A DNA stretch of 64,000 bases from Peromyscus leucopus (Eukaryota; Chordata; Mammalia; Rodentia; Cricetidae). The notes under the pieces were generated by a model. The model saw nothing but the letters and a program-made list of their open reading frames with translations, had not been told where the DNA came from and did not search any database. The stretch spans positions 85,889,436 to 85,953,435 of the forward strand of contig NC_051071.1 of the NCBI RefSeq assembly GCF_004664715.2. Reading direction: 5' to 3'. Made by a program: the position numbers and the translations under genes. This document shows positions 43,241 to 54,130 of this stretch, one piece after another. Every line of letters begins with the position of its first letter. The stretch's first letter is position 1.

Positions 43241-43408
43241 TTAGATACACAGAGCTGGAAGTTAGATGCTCAAATCTAGAACTTAGATGGACAAATCTAG
43301 AACTTAGATGGACAAATCTAGAACTTAGGTACACAAAGCTGAAAGTTAGATGCTTAAATCTAGAACGTAAATGGACAAATCTAGAACTTAGATGGACAAA
43401 CCTAGATA
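43241..43408 (+). repeat. 21-bp repeat, 8 units, with 84-bp higher-order period
   Basis: Eight 21-bp units (consensus ttagatggacaaatctagaa + c) run without indels from 43241. Unit types are ordered A-B-C-C, then A'-B'-C'-C': A (ttagatacacagagctggaag) at 43241 and 43325, B (ttagatgctcaaatctagaa) at 43262 and 43346, C at 43283, 43304, 43367 and 43388. So a four-unit 84-bp block was duplicated after the types had diverged. 21 is a multiple of 3, so a heptad-like open frame crosses it within a 120-codon frame that starts in a B1-like SINE; I do not regard it as a gene. Confidence 0.96.
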
Positions 43409-44130
43409 CCTTTGCAAGACTTCAGCTGAGAGACTCCCAGTGCTCAGGACTCCAGTGTGTTAAGGACAGGGTCTCATGGGCTATCTTGGGGCCATGAGTC
43501 TTCTCTCCTTGGGAGGAAAAGAGAGCCGGATGGAGCGCACTCTCCTTGGTCCCTGGTCTGGATCCCCCAAATGACTGCTCTTACCCTCATTTCTCCTGTT
43601 AGAACCACTTCCTGTGCAAGCAAAAATAAAACCAGTTCAAAAGTAGAGACTCCTGTGCATTAATAAGTAAACATCAGTGAGAGAAAGTGGTAGGCATTGA
43701 GCAATCACTTACACTCCAGTGAAATCACACCTGGACCACTCGCATCTGTGTAAACAGATCAGACGAAGCCTAGGCACAATCAATTGAACAGGGATCTGTC
43801 AACATTACAGAAAGCTAAGAATGGGATCACACGCACATGGAGTGCCTTTATAGCATTGCCTTCTATGCTAGTTCATACAGTTACCACACAAATCTGTAAG
43901 GCAGTGTAATCAGCACCCATTTTCATCACCGAGAGAAAGCGAGGAGACATCTCACCTGAGAAGGAGCTGTGGACTTAGAAAGTCTGTAGAAACATCCAAA
44001 GCCAGCATCTCTTCAAGGTGGGAAGGGCAGTTACGTCAGTGTTTGCCTCACTACATCCTACAGCCTGGGAAAGAAGAGATACCAGCAATGAGTCCAGATA
44101 CTAGAAATGAAGACACTGGAAGAACGGGTC
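43409..44130. other. Unique sequence
   Basis: Mostly unassigned. 43860-43980 weakly resembles antisense MIR ('gtaaggcagtgtaatcagcacccattttcatcacc'). Confidence 0.4.
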
Positions 44131-44293
44131 GCCTGGCGGCGGTGGCGCACGCCTTTAATCCCAGCACTCGGGAGGCAGAGGCAGGCGGATCCCTGTGAGT
44201 TCAAGACCAGCCTGGTCTACAGAGTTCCAGGACAGGTACCAAAACTACACAGAGAAACCCTGTCTCGAAAAAACAAACAAACAAACAAAAAAT
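44131..44293 (+). mobile_element. B1 SINE, full length
   Basis: 'cctggcggcggtggcgcacgcctttaatcccagcactcgggaggcagaggcaggcggat' is an intact B1 head with CpGs kept. The right part reads 'caggacaggtaccaaaactacacagagaaaccctgtctcg', the 'ggctccaaagctacacag' variant I link to cricetid B1. The tail is (CAAA)n. Confidence 0.95.
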
Positions 44294-45127
44294 AGTCTTA
44301 GTTTGAGCAATAAAACCCTAGCTAAAAATATTTTAATCCAAAACAGAAGAAGCCTTCCTTCCATGTCACTGGAAATCCTGAGGGGCAGCAAGTGGTAAAA
44401 TCCACCAGCAGGCTGTCTCTTGTTCCCCACCTCTTGACTCAACATCCTTGGTCTAACTGTTCTTGGGCAGCCTCTGTTCTTTAGCAGAAATGGCACCAGT
44501 AATTGTAGATTTACATCTTTATGGTGGTCAGTCCTTCTAGGAAGTCACAGTGACTAGAAGTCAGCTCTGCCCATGTATATGGGGAGTAGAGAAATCCAGG
44601 AGGGCTTTTCCAAACAGGTGACATGTACATGCGTGCTGATGAAGTGAAATGATTTCCGATGGGTTGGGGTGAGCATTCGTGTCTCTGTGGGACCACTCTG
44701 TGTACTGTGAGCCCTCTGGGGCATTCTGCAGAGCCCAGATTCAGGGGGTGCTGCCCCTTAACAAATCATCTGACGAAAGAACCAATGTGGAGAAAACCCA
44801 GCCCTCTAAGGAAATTAATTGTCTATAATCAAATCTATTGGTTTTCAAATACAGTAACTTTTTTTGATTATCTACATAGTAATCTCTACTGGATCCATGG
44901 TCTTGGTTGATCAAAATTTAAGATCTAAGAGCTGAACCAGAATGAGAACAGTCTCCCTGGAATGATACTGAACAATCCTAGTAGTTTATTAAATAATTAA
45001 TCAGCAGCAAATGTTTCCTGTGGAGATTTCCCACCTCTGCCGGTTTTTGCTGACCTTTCCTCACTCTGCTGAGCATCTCACAGAAGTCTGTAGAGGAGCT
45101 GTATGCCACTCTGCTCAGCCCTCACAG
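44294..45127. other. Unique sequence
   Basis: No recognised repeats. Confidence 0.42.
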
Positions 45128-45235
45128 CTCCAGTACTTCAGACCTGTGCTGTTCAGTGGAAAGGTCACAGCCACACACGGCTATCTAAATTAAAGCTAAT
45201 TAAAATTAAGCACAATCAAGTAACACTACACCTCG
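45128..45235. mobile_element. hAT-type DNA transposon fossil (tentative)
   Basis: 'ctgtgctgttcagtggaaaggtcacagccacacacggctatctaaattaaagctaattaaaattaag' parallels 'ctgtgctgtccaatatggtagccactagccacatgtggctatttaaatttaaattaattaaaatt' of mammalian hAT MER elements. Confidence 0.6.
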
Positions 45236-45484
45236 GTCTGTTTGTTACCTTGGACAGATTTCCAGAGACGAGCACCTTAGATTGAGAGCAGTCGTCACAG
45301 TGGGAGACACGAGAGAAGACTGCTTCTGTCACGGCAGAAAACTCCACGGGGTTTGTAGCCGGCCCAGCGAGTCCCGAGTCTGCCTTATCACTCAGATTCT
45401 GTATTTTAATCACTGCACATTTTCCAAATGGGGGACCAAGAACAGACCAAAGAAAGCATTCCCTTCACGGATAGCTTAGTGAGA
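45236..45484. other. Unique sequence
   Basis: No recognised features. Confidence 0.45.
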
Positions 45485-45665
45485 GGTTGAGTTTATTAGG
45501 GTTACTTCCGGGAGTCGGGCTGCAAGGTTGCTGGAAGGTGGCTGCCACACTGGGAAGACCACCTCATCATAGACATGCCTTGTGAAGGCTGCATCCGGGG
45601 AGCTACGCCACTTAGGGGCAGCTCAGCCGATGGGAGCCACCCTTTCCTCAATGGCTGTCACTGCC
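45485..45665. mobile_element. Possible rodent repeat ('gtttattagggttactt' type)
   Basis: 'gttgagtttattagggttacttccggga' and following text recall a rodent repeat with 'gtttattagggttacttacagg'. Orientation and family are uncertain. G-rich sequence follows at 45674-45720. Confidence 0.35.
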
Positions 45666-46230
45666 ATAGGACCAGGGGTGGGGGGTGGAGGGAGGGAGTG
45701 GGAGGGGAGGGAATGGGGGTGCTTGTGATACTTGGCACCTTCAGATATTGGACCTTATTTGTTTCTTTTCTCCCTGGTTTCTTCGTAAGTTTTATTTACT
45801 TCCTCTGTCTGGCGAGCCCTACTCCCAGGTAGGAATGATCCAGTGTAGGAACTCTCTCGCTGCCCTACAACCTCAGGAGCCATAGTCATGTCCCACCTCT
45901 GGTCTCCCCAGGGCTCTACTTGCCAAGAAGGAAATGCAGAAAGCAAGCTGATGCTTGACCGCCCCTACAGTTCTGCTCTCTGGCCCAGTCATGGGACACA
46001 GGTTTATAACGTCTCCAGGCCTCTGTGCAAAAGTTTTCAGTTAATAAATGGCTTCGACTAGTACAAATAAATATTGTCTTATTCTGTAATATCCTGCTTC
46101 CTCAAACTCCACTGTCCTTCAAAGAAGGAAGAAGGGAGGGAGGGAGAGGGAGAGAGAGAACACTCTTGTCAGCAAACTCCTTACTGAAAATATTAATTCC
46201 ACTAAAAGCATCAAAAGGGCTTTTTCCCCC
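45666..46230. other. Unique sequence with G-rich start
   Basis: 45674-45720 is a G/A tract. A short (GGGA) run lies at 46131-46160. Nothing else recognised. Confidence 0.45.
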
Positions 46231-46600
46231 TTAGAATGAAAAAAAATTACAGCTGCATAGCAAAATGGAAGGCTTGAATGAGCATTCCAAGTCCTTCTTG
46301 TCGTAAGCCATTAGTTGAATTGCTTAAAGAAACCCCTTGACAACTGTAAGTGCTGTTTTTATGTTTGAGAGCTTCATAATGCTGCCCACAAGAAGAAATT
46401 TCTCCACAAAAGCTCCTTGTGTTTAATAAAGTGATTTGTTCCGGTGATGGTGATAATGAAATTGCTCAATTGAAACAGGATTGTTCAATGAAGACCTGAA
46501 TCCAATTTGCCGGACCTGTATGATTACACTTTCAGCTCTGTGTTTACTCATTTGTACAATTGCTGCCAGTCTTTTGATACGAAATTAATAGGATTAATGG
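46231..46600. promoter_or_regulatory. Candidate conserved non-coding block
   Basis: About 370 bp without repeats: 'ttacagctgcatagcaaaatgg' (E-box CAGCTG), 'gtaagccattagttgaattgc', 'gtgataatgaaattgctcaattgaaacaggattgttcaatg' (46449 on; ATTGTT cores fit SOX binding) and 'gaaattaataggattaatgg' (46581 on; bicoid-type GGATTA). The motif density and lack of insertions suggest an enhancer. Inference only. Confidence 0.42.
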
Positions 46601-47017
46601 TTTTCAAGACCAGCAGGCAGTAACAGGGGACAGAGCCTGTCCACATGCAGCCCAGTGGCTCTGTGCACTGATCTGTGGAGGCTTGCACACCTCAAGGGCC
46701 GGATCAGCAGGGTGGGAGGTGGCCTGTGTTTCCTGTCCTCGGAAAGGAGGCTCCTTCTCCAAATGGAAACGATCTTCTGAATAATTCCATTTAGGTTTAT
46801 GTAAATCCCCCACACACACTTTGGGTAGCTCCTCAGGGGGTTGGTGGTGGAGATTTGTGTCCCAGAGAAAACGGGTAAAGACTGGAATAGCGACACCTGG
46901 AATAATCTCTTCCCTGGGTAATTCTGAACAAACAACGATTAGTGTTGTTAGTGGTGGCTTAATGACAGAATTGAAATTTGTGAAAGGTTTCATTGCCTGG
47001 AAATTTTTCAAGGTCTG

Positions 47018-47019
<2 letters not shown>
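46601..47019. other. Unique sequence
   Basis: Frames of 88 to 135 codons overlap on both strands without motif. Confidence 0.42.

Positions 47020-47062
<43 letters not shown>
47020..47062. repeat. (TG)n microsatellite
   Basis: Pure (TG)21. Confidence 0.97.
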
Positions 47063-47066
<4 letters not shown>

Positions 47067-47350
47067 GCTATGTATGCACGTGTGTGAGCAAGTGTCTGTG
47101 CTCACATACATGGTGTACAGGAGGGTGTCGGGTGTCCTACTCTGTCACTCTACCTTATTCCTTTGAGACAAAACCTCTGACTAACCCTGAAGCTACACAG
47201 GTGGCCAGCAAGCCCCGGCCATCCTTGTGTCTCCGCCCGCAGTTACAGGGCCTGCAGCCTCGAACAATGTTTTCACATGGGGCTAGGGTTGAAGCTTGGG
47301 TCTTCACATACAGGAAGTTTTCTTAGCCACTGAGTTATCTCCTCAGCAAC
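47063..47350 (-). mobile_element. B4-type SINE, antisense
   Basis: 'cctttgagacaaaacctctga...aacc', 'caggtggccagcaagccccgg', 'atggggctagggttgaagcttgggtcttcacatacaggaagttttcttagccactgagttatctcctcagc' form an antisense B4-like element next to its (TG)n end. Confidence 0.75.
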
Positions 47351-47657
47351 CAAATAATGGGCTTCTTCTTGGCATTTCTATACATATATATCGTGTACAT
47401 TCCTCATGTTCACCCCAATATGTTATCTTTTGCCACCCCCGTTCACACTTGTCCCTTTCTCCCCCCATCAAATAGTCTTCATGCTATTTTCAGATAGATC
47501 ATAGATAGATAGGCAGATAGATGAATGATAGGTGGATGGATAGACTGATAGACAGATAGGTGGGTGGATAGACAGATAGATGATAGGTGGATGGATAGAT
47601 AGGTAGGTAAATAGATGATAGATAGATAGATAGATAGATAGATAGGTAGATAGATAA

Positions 47658-47715
<58 letters not shown>

Positions 47716-48240
47716 GATAGACAGGCAGACAGCCTCTAGGTAGGTGCTGCATCTCTGGTACTATAATGAATGAGGATGTGCTGGCTTGGATTCTTTGGGG
47801 GATGCTCGGGAGTGGTATGGCTGGGTCACATGGTGGTTCTAGCTTTGAAAGGACTTTCACGGTAATTTCCACAGTGGCTGCTCCCATGCACATTCCTCCC
47901 CACAGTGCAGAGGCCCTCCTCCTCTTCCCACACATCCCCCAGCATTTGTTGTTGGGTTTCTCGGGGATAATCGTCAGACTGGGTAAGATGAATCTCGGTG
48001 TATTCTTATGTGCATTTTCCTGACAGCTAACACTTTGTACATGTTTTCATATCCTTACTGACCATTTGTATGTCACTTTAAAAGCTGTCCATTATGTATG
48101 TCTATTTATTAACTGGATTGTTGGGGGTTTGTGTTTAATCACTCAGTGTTTATATAGCCTAGATCTTAATCCCCTGTCATCTGCATAGCTAATAAAGATT
48201 TTCATCCATTCTGAATGCTGCCTCTGAACTCTGTTAATAG
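47351..48240 (-). mobile_element. L1 3' end, antisense, with GATA array inside
   Basis: 'gtatggctgggtcacatggtggttctag' (47814), 'atttccacagtggctgctcccatgcacattcctcccc' (47870) and 'taaagattttcatccattctgaatgctgcc' (48193) are antisense L1 3'-region landmarks, the same part of L1 as at 6201-7060. The 47493-47717 GATA array interrupts it. Confidence 0.8.
47493..47717. repeat. (GATA)n with GATGGATA variants
   Basis: About 225 bp. The left half is mixed (gatg, ggtg, gata) and the right half is nearly pure (GATA). Antisense frames of Ser-Ile-Tyr-Leu repeats are artefacts. Confidence 0.96.
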
Positions 48241-49174
48241 TACAAGGCAGTTCATTACCAAGTTGATGCCACATCATTGGTGGTCTAGTTACGTTGGGTA
48301 TTTTCAGAAAGGGCTACAGGTAAGCAATGTGAACTAATACTCAGAGGAAAGAAAACCAAGCAAAGGTCCATTAGCTTTCAGTCCTCATCTTTCATTAGTC
48401 AAATTTCCTTCATAGGGTTTTCAGCTTCCCTATAGTTGCCATTTGGGACATACATTCTCCAGGGAAGCCCCAGGAGGGGGTGAAGCCCCCAAAAGAGAGA
48501 ATTCTCTTAAGGAAATCAACTCTCCAGATGACATCAGCACTCACTGTGGAGGACAAAACCCTCTAAGGAGGCCAGAACCTTCCCTGGGGAAATCAGAAAC
48601 CCACCAATCTCCCAGGGACAACAGATGAGGCCTTCACTGTTTGTGTTCCTCTAGGGACTCAATGAAACCCATGCCAGAGCCCAGCCTCCATCCACAGGAA
48701 GGCTAAAGCAACCACGAGCATTACAAAATGCGGTGGTGGAGGCTAGACCTTTACAGGGCCTCGCTCACTGGGGTTGGTGTAGCCAGGAAGCAGGGGAAAT
48801 GACCGTGGAAGTGGGCAGAGTGCCAATCTAGACAGTGCGGAAGCCATGATCTGCTTTGATCCAGGATTGACATCACCCAACTCATGTTTGTGGCTGTTGG
48901 AGGGATCTCTGCTAAAAGTGACTGGTTGAGTAAGTGAGCGAGGGACTGCTTAGTCCCTTAGCTCAGCACATCAACTTTGCCAGCTCCTCTGCCGTCCAGC
49001 TCTACCTGGATCTACAGAGTATGAGCAAGATACTATAAATCTTATTTTGCCTTAAAAAAAAATAATATTCCAGAGTCTTGTAACAGCATTTCCAATCTCA
49101 CAGATTAGTTCAGAAAAAGTCAAATAGTTTCCACTTGGCTCACACTCCCTGCACTTAATTGGTACATCTTTAAA
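48241..49174. other. Unique sequence
   Basis: No recognised repeat. 48440-48640 is A/C/G-rich ('ccccaggagggggtgaagccccc') with partial inverted repeats. Confidence 0.42.
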
Positions 49175-49368
49175 GATTTTTAAAATTTAATTATGTGTAT
49201 GCATGTGCATCTATGTGAGGGTGTGTGCATGTGAGTGTATGTACCCGTGGCGGCCAGAAGATGGTATCAGACCCCCTGAATCTGAAGTTATAGGTGGTGG
49301 TAACCAACCTTGGTTCCTATGGAAGAGCAGCAAGCATTCTTAACCACTGGGTCATCTCTATGGCCCCA
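49175..49368 (-). mobile_element. B3/B2 SINE, antisense
   Basis: 'gtggcggccagaagatggtatcagaccccctgaatctgaagttataggtgg' and 'ttcttaaccactgggtcatctctatggcccc' identify the element. Confidence 0.9.
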
Positions 49369-49714
49369 AATAGACATATCTGGAGTTTTGGTGTTGGTAT
49401 CAAAGTATTACGAGGAAAATAATTTGATGTGTACATTTCTATCATCACTATAGTGTCCTGTATCTGACTTCCTTCCACTACTGAGCAATTTCAAATGTTT
49501 ATTCTTTTGAAACAGTCTTAATGGGTGCCCTAGTTATGAAGTCCTTACTTATGGCTCTGCATAGGAAACATAATTTTCCATTCAAGTTGGTATGTAGAAA
49601 TTTTAATTTGTGGGCATATTTTCTCTAAGTTAAAGTCTTCACTTTGCATGCTAGCTTAAGACCATGGAGAAGAGCAACAAGCTGAAGCCACACAAAGCAG
49701 TCTCTCTTTCTTTG
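49369..49714. other. Unique AT-rich sequence
   Basis: May include L1 remnants ('ctgacttccttccactactgagcaatttcaaatg'), but not convincingly. Confidence 0.4.
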
Positions 49715-49876
49715 AATATTTTTTATTATTATTTGTGTTTGGTGTTTGGTCTATATGCATGTCTGCGTGAAGGAGTCAGATTCACTGGAGCTTGAGTTAT
49801 AGATGGATGGGAGTTGCCACATGGGTGCTAGGAATTGAAACTTGGTCCTCTGAAAGACCATCTTTCCAACCCCACA
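49715..49876 (-). mobile_element. B2-type SINE, antisense
   Basis: 'ggagcttgagttatagatggatgggagttgccacatgggtgctaggaattgaaacttggtcctctgaaagacc...tttccaacccc'. Confidence 0.85.
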
Positions 49877-49957
49877 AAACAGTTTTAATAACAGGAAGAA
49901 AAATTATGATGACCCCATAATGTAAAATTTTGTCCAAATATTGAAAAACTTTCTTTC

Positions 49958-50170
49958 TGGTGCTGGAAAAATGGCTCACTCAGCAGTTAAGATATGTACG
50001 CTCTTCCAAAAGAGGCACCTTTGGTTTTCAGCACCCATGTTGGAAGGCTCACAGCCGTCTGAACTCTAGTCCCAGGGGAGCCAACACTCTCTTCTGGACT
50101 TCTCAGACACCCACAAATACACATGCACATATATGCACATGTACACATAATGGAAAATAAATAAAGCTTT
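49958..50170 (+). mobile_element. B2/B3 SINE
   Basis: 'ggtgctggaaaaatggctcactcagcagttaagatatgtacgctcttcc', 'ctgaactctagtcccaggggagccaacactctcttctggacttctc' and an AATAAATAAA tail. It lies ~80 bp after an antisense SINE of the same class, forming an inverted pair. Confidence 0.9.
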
Positions 50171-50304
50171 CCATAAGTGGTAAGCATATAATAAAATGAA
50201 AAGTAAAAAATGATAGAATCTAATATTTACTTAGTACACTGTGATTAGAAAACAGAAACATTAATGTGTTTCATTGCTTTATATAAAAAAATTAAGAATA
50301 CTAA
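50171..50304. other. AT-rich linker
   Basis: A/T-rich, no features. Confidence 0.5.
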
Positions 50305-50440
50305 AATAGACAGTGAGATAGTTCAAACACATAAAGGTACCGCCACTACGTCTGATGACCTGAATTCAACTCCCAGGACCCACGTGGTGTAAGAAGAGAG
50401 CCATCTCCCATAGCATGTGTACACACACACACACACACAG
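50305..50440 (+). mobile_element. B3 SINE with short (CA)n tail
   Basis: 'gacagtgagatagttcaaacacataaagg', 'gatgacctgaattcaactcccaggacccacgtggtg', ending in (AC)10. Confidence 0.82.
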
Positions 50441-50939
50441 TGTGCACATGCATGCATATAGAGAGAATGCCATGAAATAAGAATGCTAACACATCACTTG
50501 CCTTCTTCTCCAATCACATAACCGCTTTTCCACGCTCCACACATTGCTGTTCACTTTTCTAAGTACATAGCAGTCCTCAAGCCTCAGAAACACAGTTTTG
50601 CACTTTTTGTGAAGTCAAATGTCTCCATTGATGTTGTGAAAGATCTCTGTCACTCCGTCTGGGACACGCTCATCTTTCCGTCACGAGCACTTTCTTCATG
50701 GGTGGTTGGGTCTCCCTCAAGTCCCTCTGGAAGCACACTGAGAGTCTGTGCAGTGTGTGTGTGACTGCCTCTCCATCTGCTGTGCCCCTGGATCTGCGCT
50801 TGTGTGACATCTCTAACTCTGCCCTTCATCTCCAGGATCCAGTGTGTGGAGGAGGAAAGCTGCTCACTTCATGGTGGCCAGGAAACAGAGAGACAAGGAA
50901 AAGCCATTGAGATACTCACCACCAGTGAGTGACCTACTT
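50441..50939. other. Unique sequence
   Basis: No recognised features. Confidence 0.45.
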
Positions 50940-51120
50940 CCTCCAGCTGGCCTGCCAGCTAAATAGAGACAACCTCTGTAGTGCTATGAGATGATAACTC
51001 CATCCATGGATGAAATCACATCAATCCACTGATGAAATCAGAGTCCTGGTAATCCAATCACTTCCACAAAGCCCACCAGCTAGCAACTGAGCCTTTAACA
51101 TGTGAGCCATCAAGGAGTGC
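50940..51120 (-). mobile_element. Ancient mammalian repeat fragment, antisense (weak)
   Basis: 'gatgaaatcagagtcctggtaatccaatcacttccacaaagccc' recalls 'tcatgacctaatcacctcccaaaggcccc', the same class as the fragment at 7920-8205. Confidence 0.4.
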
Positions 51121-51349
51121 TCTAGATAGAAACCATAGGAAAAGACAAGAAAGCAACACAATTGTATACCCCACTATCTAAGCGTGAGCCAACAGATACT
51201 CAGTGGCCAATTAGTGAGAGTTTTGCAGAACTAATATGCTCAGGCACGGACAATAATGGACATCCACTATTTTACACACTGATTTGTGGACCGAAGAGCT
51301 AATAGCAGCATCTGCATTTTATGCAACTATGGTTGATATTTAACTGACA
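51121..51349. other. Unique sequence
   Basis: No recognised features. Confidence 0.45.
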
Positions 51350-51637
51350 GTCAGGGAGACTGTTCAGTGGGTAAATCACTTGCTGTATAAGAGTAGGGAC
51401 CTGAGTCTGGATCTCTAGAACCCCTGTGAAGCTGGGGGCCGTAGCATGCTCATCTTTAGTCACAAGATTCCTACAATAACATGGCAGGCAGAGATAATCA
51501 AATCCTCAGAAACTTGATGTATGTAGGTGTGGCCAACTAGCTTGATGTATGTAGGTGTGGCCAACAAGAGATCCTGCCTCAAACTGGTAGAAGAGAAGGT
51601 CTCTGACCCCTACACAGGTACTATGTGAGACAGTCGT

Positions 51638-51640
<3 letters not shown>
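51350..51640 (+). mobile_element. B3 SINE with internal 28-bp duplication
   Basis: Head 'gggagactgttcagtgggtaaatcacttgctg', 'gacctgagtctggatctctagaaccc', 'gctgggggccgtagcatgctc'. A 28-bp unit (cttgatgtatgtaggtgtgg + ccaactag) is repeated at 51513-51540 and 51541-51568. Ends at (CA)n. Confidence 0.85.

Positions 51641-51685
<45 letters not shown>
51641..51685. repeat. (CA)n microsatellite at a SINE 3' end
   Basis: (CA)22 continuous with the B3 tail. Confidence 0.97.
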
Positions 51686-51687
<2 letters not shown>

Positions 51688-52365
51688 ACATACACACATG
51701 AGAGAGGGGGGGTTAAAAATAGTAAGACCTGGAGTTGGAATCATGTTATTGAGGAACTAGTGTTATTTAATTCAATTGTGTTAAGCAAAACCTATTTATT
51801 TCACCCCTCCCTCTACGAAGGATTACCTGTATACTACATCCAAACGCTTCCTGGACTTGGGAAGAGAATCTAGCTAACAGATACAAGATGAAAGCAATGT
51901 CACCAACTAGACCAGGACATAGCCAGAACAGTAAAGGAAAATGTGTAATTTAATAAGCATATAATGTGCGTGTGTACCCCCTTGGGAGCATGTCTAAGCT
52001 TGGGAAGTGTAATGTGTAAGTAGCAAGTGCTCTAGCATTCGGCAGGACTAAGCTCAAATGTCATTAATCTCTTAACAAACTCACTTTTATCACATATAAA
52101 ACCTGCCTTAAAGAACTGTTGTAAGAATTGAATGAAGTACTGTTTGTGGCATTCTTAATGCAGGAAGCACTCATAACGGGGGTCATCAATGGTGGCGGTA
52201 GAAATGGTGACGGTGATTCAGTCACAGTAGAATAGTGCCACGTACCCGAAAGAGGAAGGAAATGCAGGACTTTGAAACACCGGCTGCTGACCTGGAGCAC
52301 TCTGCTTCCCAGAAATTGTTGTAGTACAGTTCTCTAATGATCCCACAGAACAGTGGCTCTGAACA
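51686..52365. other. Unique sequence
   Basis: No recognised features. Confidence 0.45.
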
Positions 52366-52560
52366 TCCAGAACTTTAAATAGGTTCAAATGTCTCTGGCT
52401 CAAATGGAGAAAAAAGCCCAGCAAATAAGCGTTGATGTCCACCCATGCCAGTTCATGGTGCCAAAAGGCATTTATGTTTCTGCTGTGAGCTTTAGCCAAC
52501 AGCCATTTACCGCGCCCTGGTTTGCAAGCCTGGTTGCTTTAGGATAGGGATTTGAGCAGT
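52366..52560. promoter_or_regulatory. Candidate conserved non-coding block
   Basis: Repeat-free: 'gcccagcaaataagcgttgatgtcc', 'aaaggcatttatgtttctgctgtgagc', 'ccatttaccgcgccctggtttgc' (CGCG kept). Conservation is an inference. Confidence 0.33.
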
Positions 52561-53845
52561 AAAACTGGCAGTATATTAACCTTGATAAATTAGAACTGCC
52601 AGCATGATAGCACAATGGTTAGGGAAGAGTTGAGCTTGCCCACAACAAGAGCCTGAGGTGAATTTACTTTTAAGAAAATGGGTTTCACTAATCCTCTCAA
52701 ATGCTACACACATTTGGGAAATTTGAGTGAACCGTATCCAATCGGAGCAGGTTAAATTTACTTAAATTTAAAAAAGAATGGCATTATCCAAACCACTGCA
52801 AAGTCTTTGACCTTTACCACTGTTCCTTAAACTGTGTTCTGGGAAACATCAGTATGCCTTGCGACAGTAATATCTATTCCTTAACACAAAAGGGGAGCCA
52901 AGCTTTGTCTTGAGTCTGAACAGTCACAATGGGTGTGGGCATTCAGAAGACTTGGATAATCTCTGTAGTTTAGAAAGGAGCCAAGTTTAGTTAACCACAT
53001 TTTCCAAATATATTCAAGCTGAAGCCATTTTTTAAATGGGGTGGGGATGGATATGGGAGGAGTTAGGGCAAGTGAATATCGTCAAAATGCACGTATGCAT
53101 GAATGAAATTCTTAAATCATGTGAAAACTGTATTTTAAAAAAGAAGAGAGTGCTTCACATCAACAGTTTTGAAAAGGTGCACAAAAGTATAAATACACTG
53201 GAGGGGTTCACACCTTCACAGGCCTCGAGTTGGAGGCACAGTGAAGACTTGGTGTTTCTGCAGAACTCTTTGCACACAAAGCAGCTGAGACCCGAAGTTC
53301 GAGTGGCACTTCCCTGAACGACCTTGAAGTTTGCTGAAATGGCTCACACCTGACCCCAAGCCTGCCTGCGTTCCGTGCTGTTCTCTGGACTGGTCTGTTC
53401 CTTGAGATACTCTCTCGTGAGGCAGAGTTCCTTGCTCACTCATCATATTTGTGCCCTAATTCAGCTCAACAAGAAGGAAAAACTTCCAACTCCAAGAATG
53501 AACTCCTAGCTCTGTGTTGAAAGGAGCACAGAAGATGTGTGTGAGCTCTGGTGTAAGGCTTCAATGGTGTCACAACTTAGCGGAAAAACACGACTTCCAT
53601 AGCGTAGGCAACTGGGCAGTGTGTGGATGGGGGTGGGGGCATATTTTAACACCTTGATGTTGGAATACGTCTTACTCAGAGGTATCCTATTCCTCTGAGG
53701 ATAAAAGGCAACTTTCAGCCATCCAGATGTCCCCAATAGTCTATAGCTACAGAGAGTCCTGATCCATAGGGACATTAATTTTGTGCCACTGTTTTCCCAT
53801 CACGAGGGTTGAAATCTGTACCCAAATGTATCGTCTCCCTACCAG
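52561..53845. other. Unique sequence
   Basis: 1.3 kb without a recognised repeat or gene. Confidence 0.42.
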
Positions 53846-54130
53846 TTAACAAAAAGAGCCAATTAAATTGCCTTAGAGGACCTGGTTCCTAAGCCACATT
53901 TTATTTAAATCATGTCTAACATAAAACCCAAGCAAGAAATATTTCCTAAATAAGTGAGAAGCATTCTGCAAATTTAAACATCATTTTGTAGAAAAGTACT
54001 ATTATCACTTTTGAGGGGTGTTTGGTAAGAATGATTTGCTGGCAAATTTGGTGAGAAAGTAATTTCTTTATTTACATTTTCACACACCAAATTAGAACAT
54101 TATGATTCAAGCCAGTTGAATGCCCACATC
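53846..54130. promoter_or_regulatory. Candidate conserved non-coding block
   Basis: AT-rich, no repeats, several short runs typical of enhancers: 'agccaattaaattgcc' (CCAAT/AATTAA), 'cacattttatttaaatcatg', 'gaggggtgtttggtaag' and 'ttctttatttacattttcac'. The last holds a forkhead-like TTTAC. Inferred. Confidence 0.35.

Noticed and set aside
43135..43497. 120-codon frame with a heptad-like repeat (coiled-coil look)
   Set aside because: The regular protein pattern comes from the 21-bp DNA repeat. The frame starts in a B1-like SINE and has no supporting context.
47468..47935. 155-codon antisense open frame
   Set aside because: It translates the (GATA)n array (repeated Ser-Ile-Tyr-Leu) and antisense L1.
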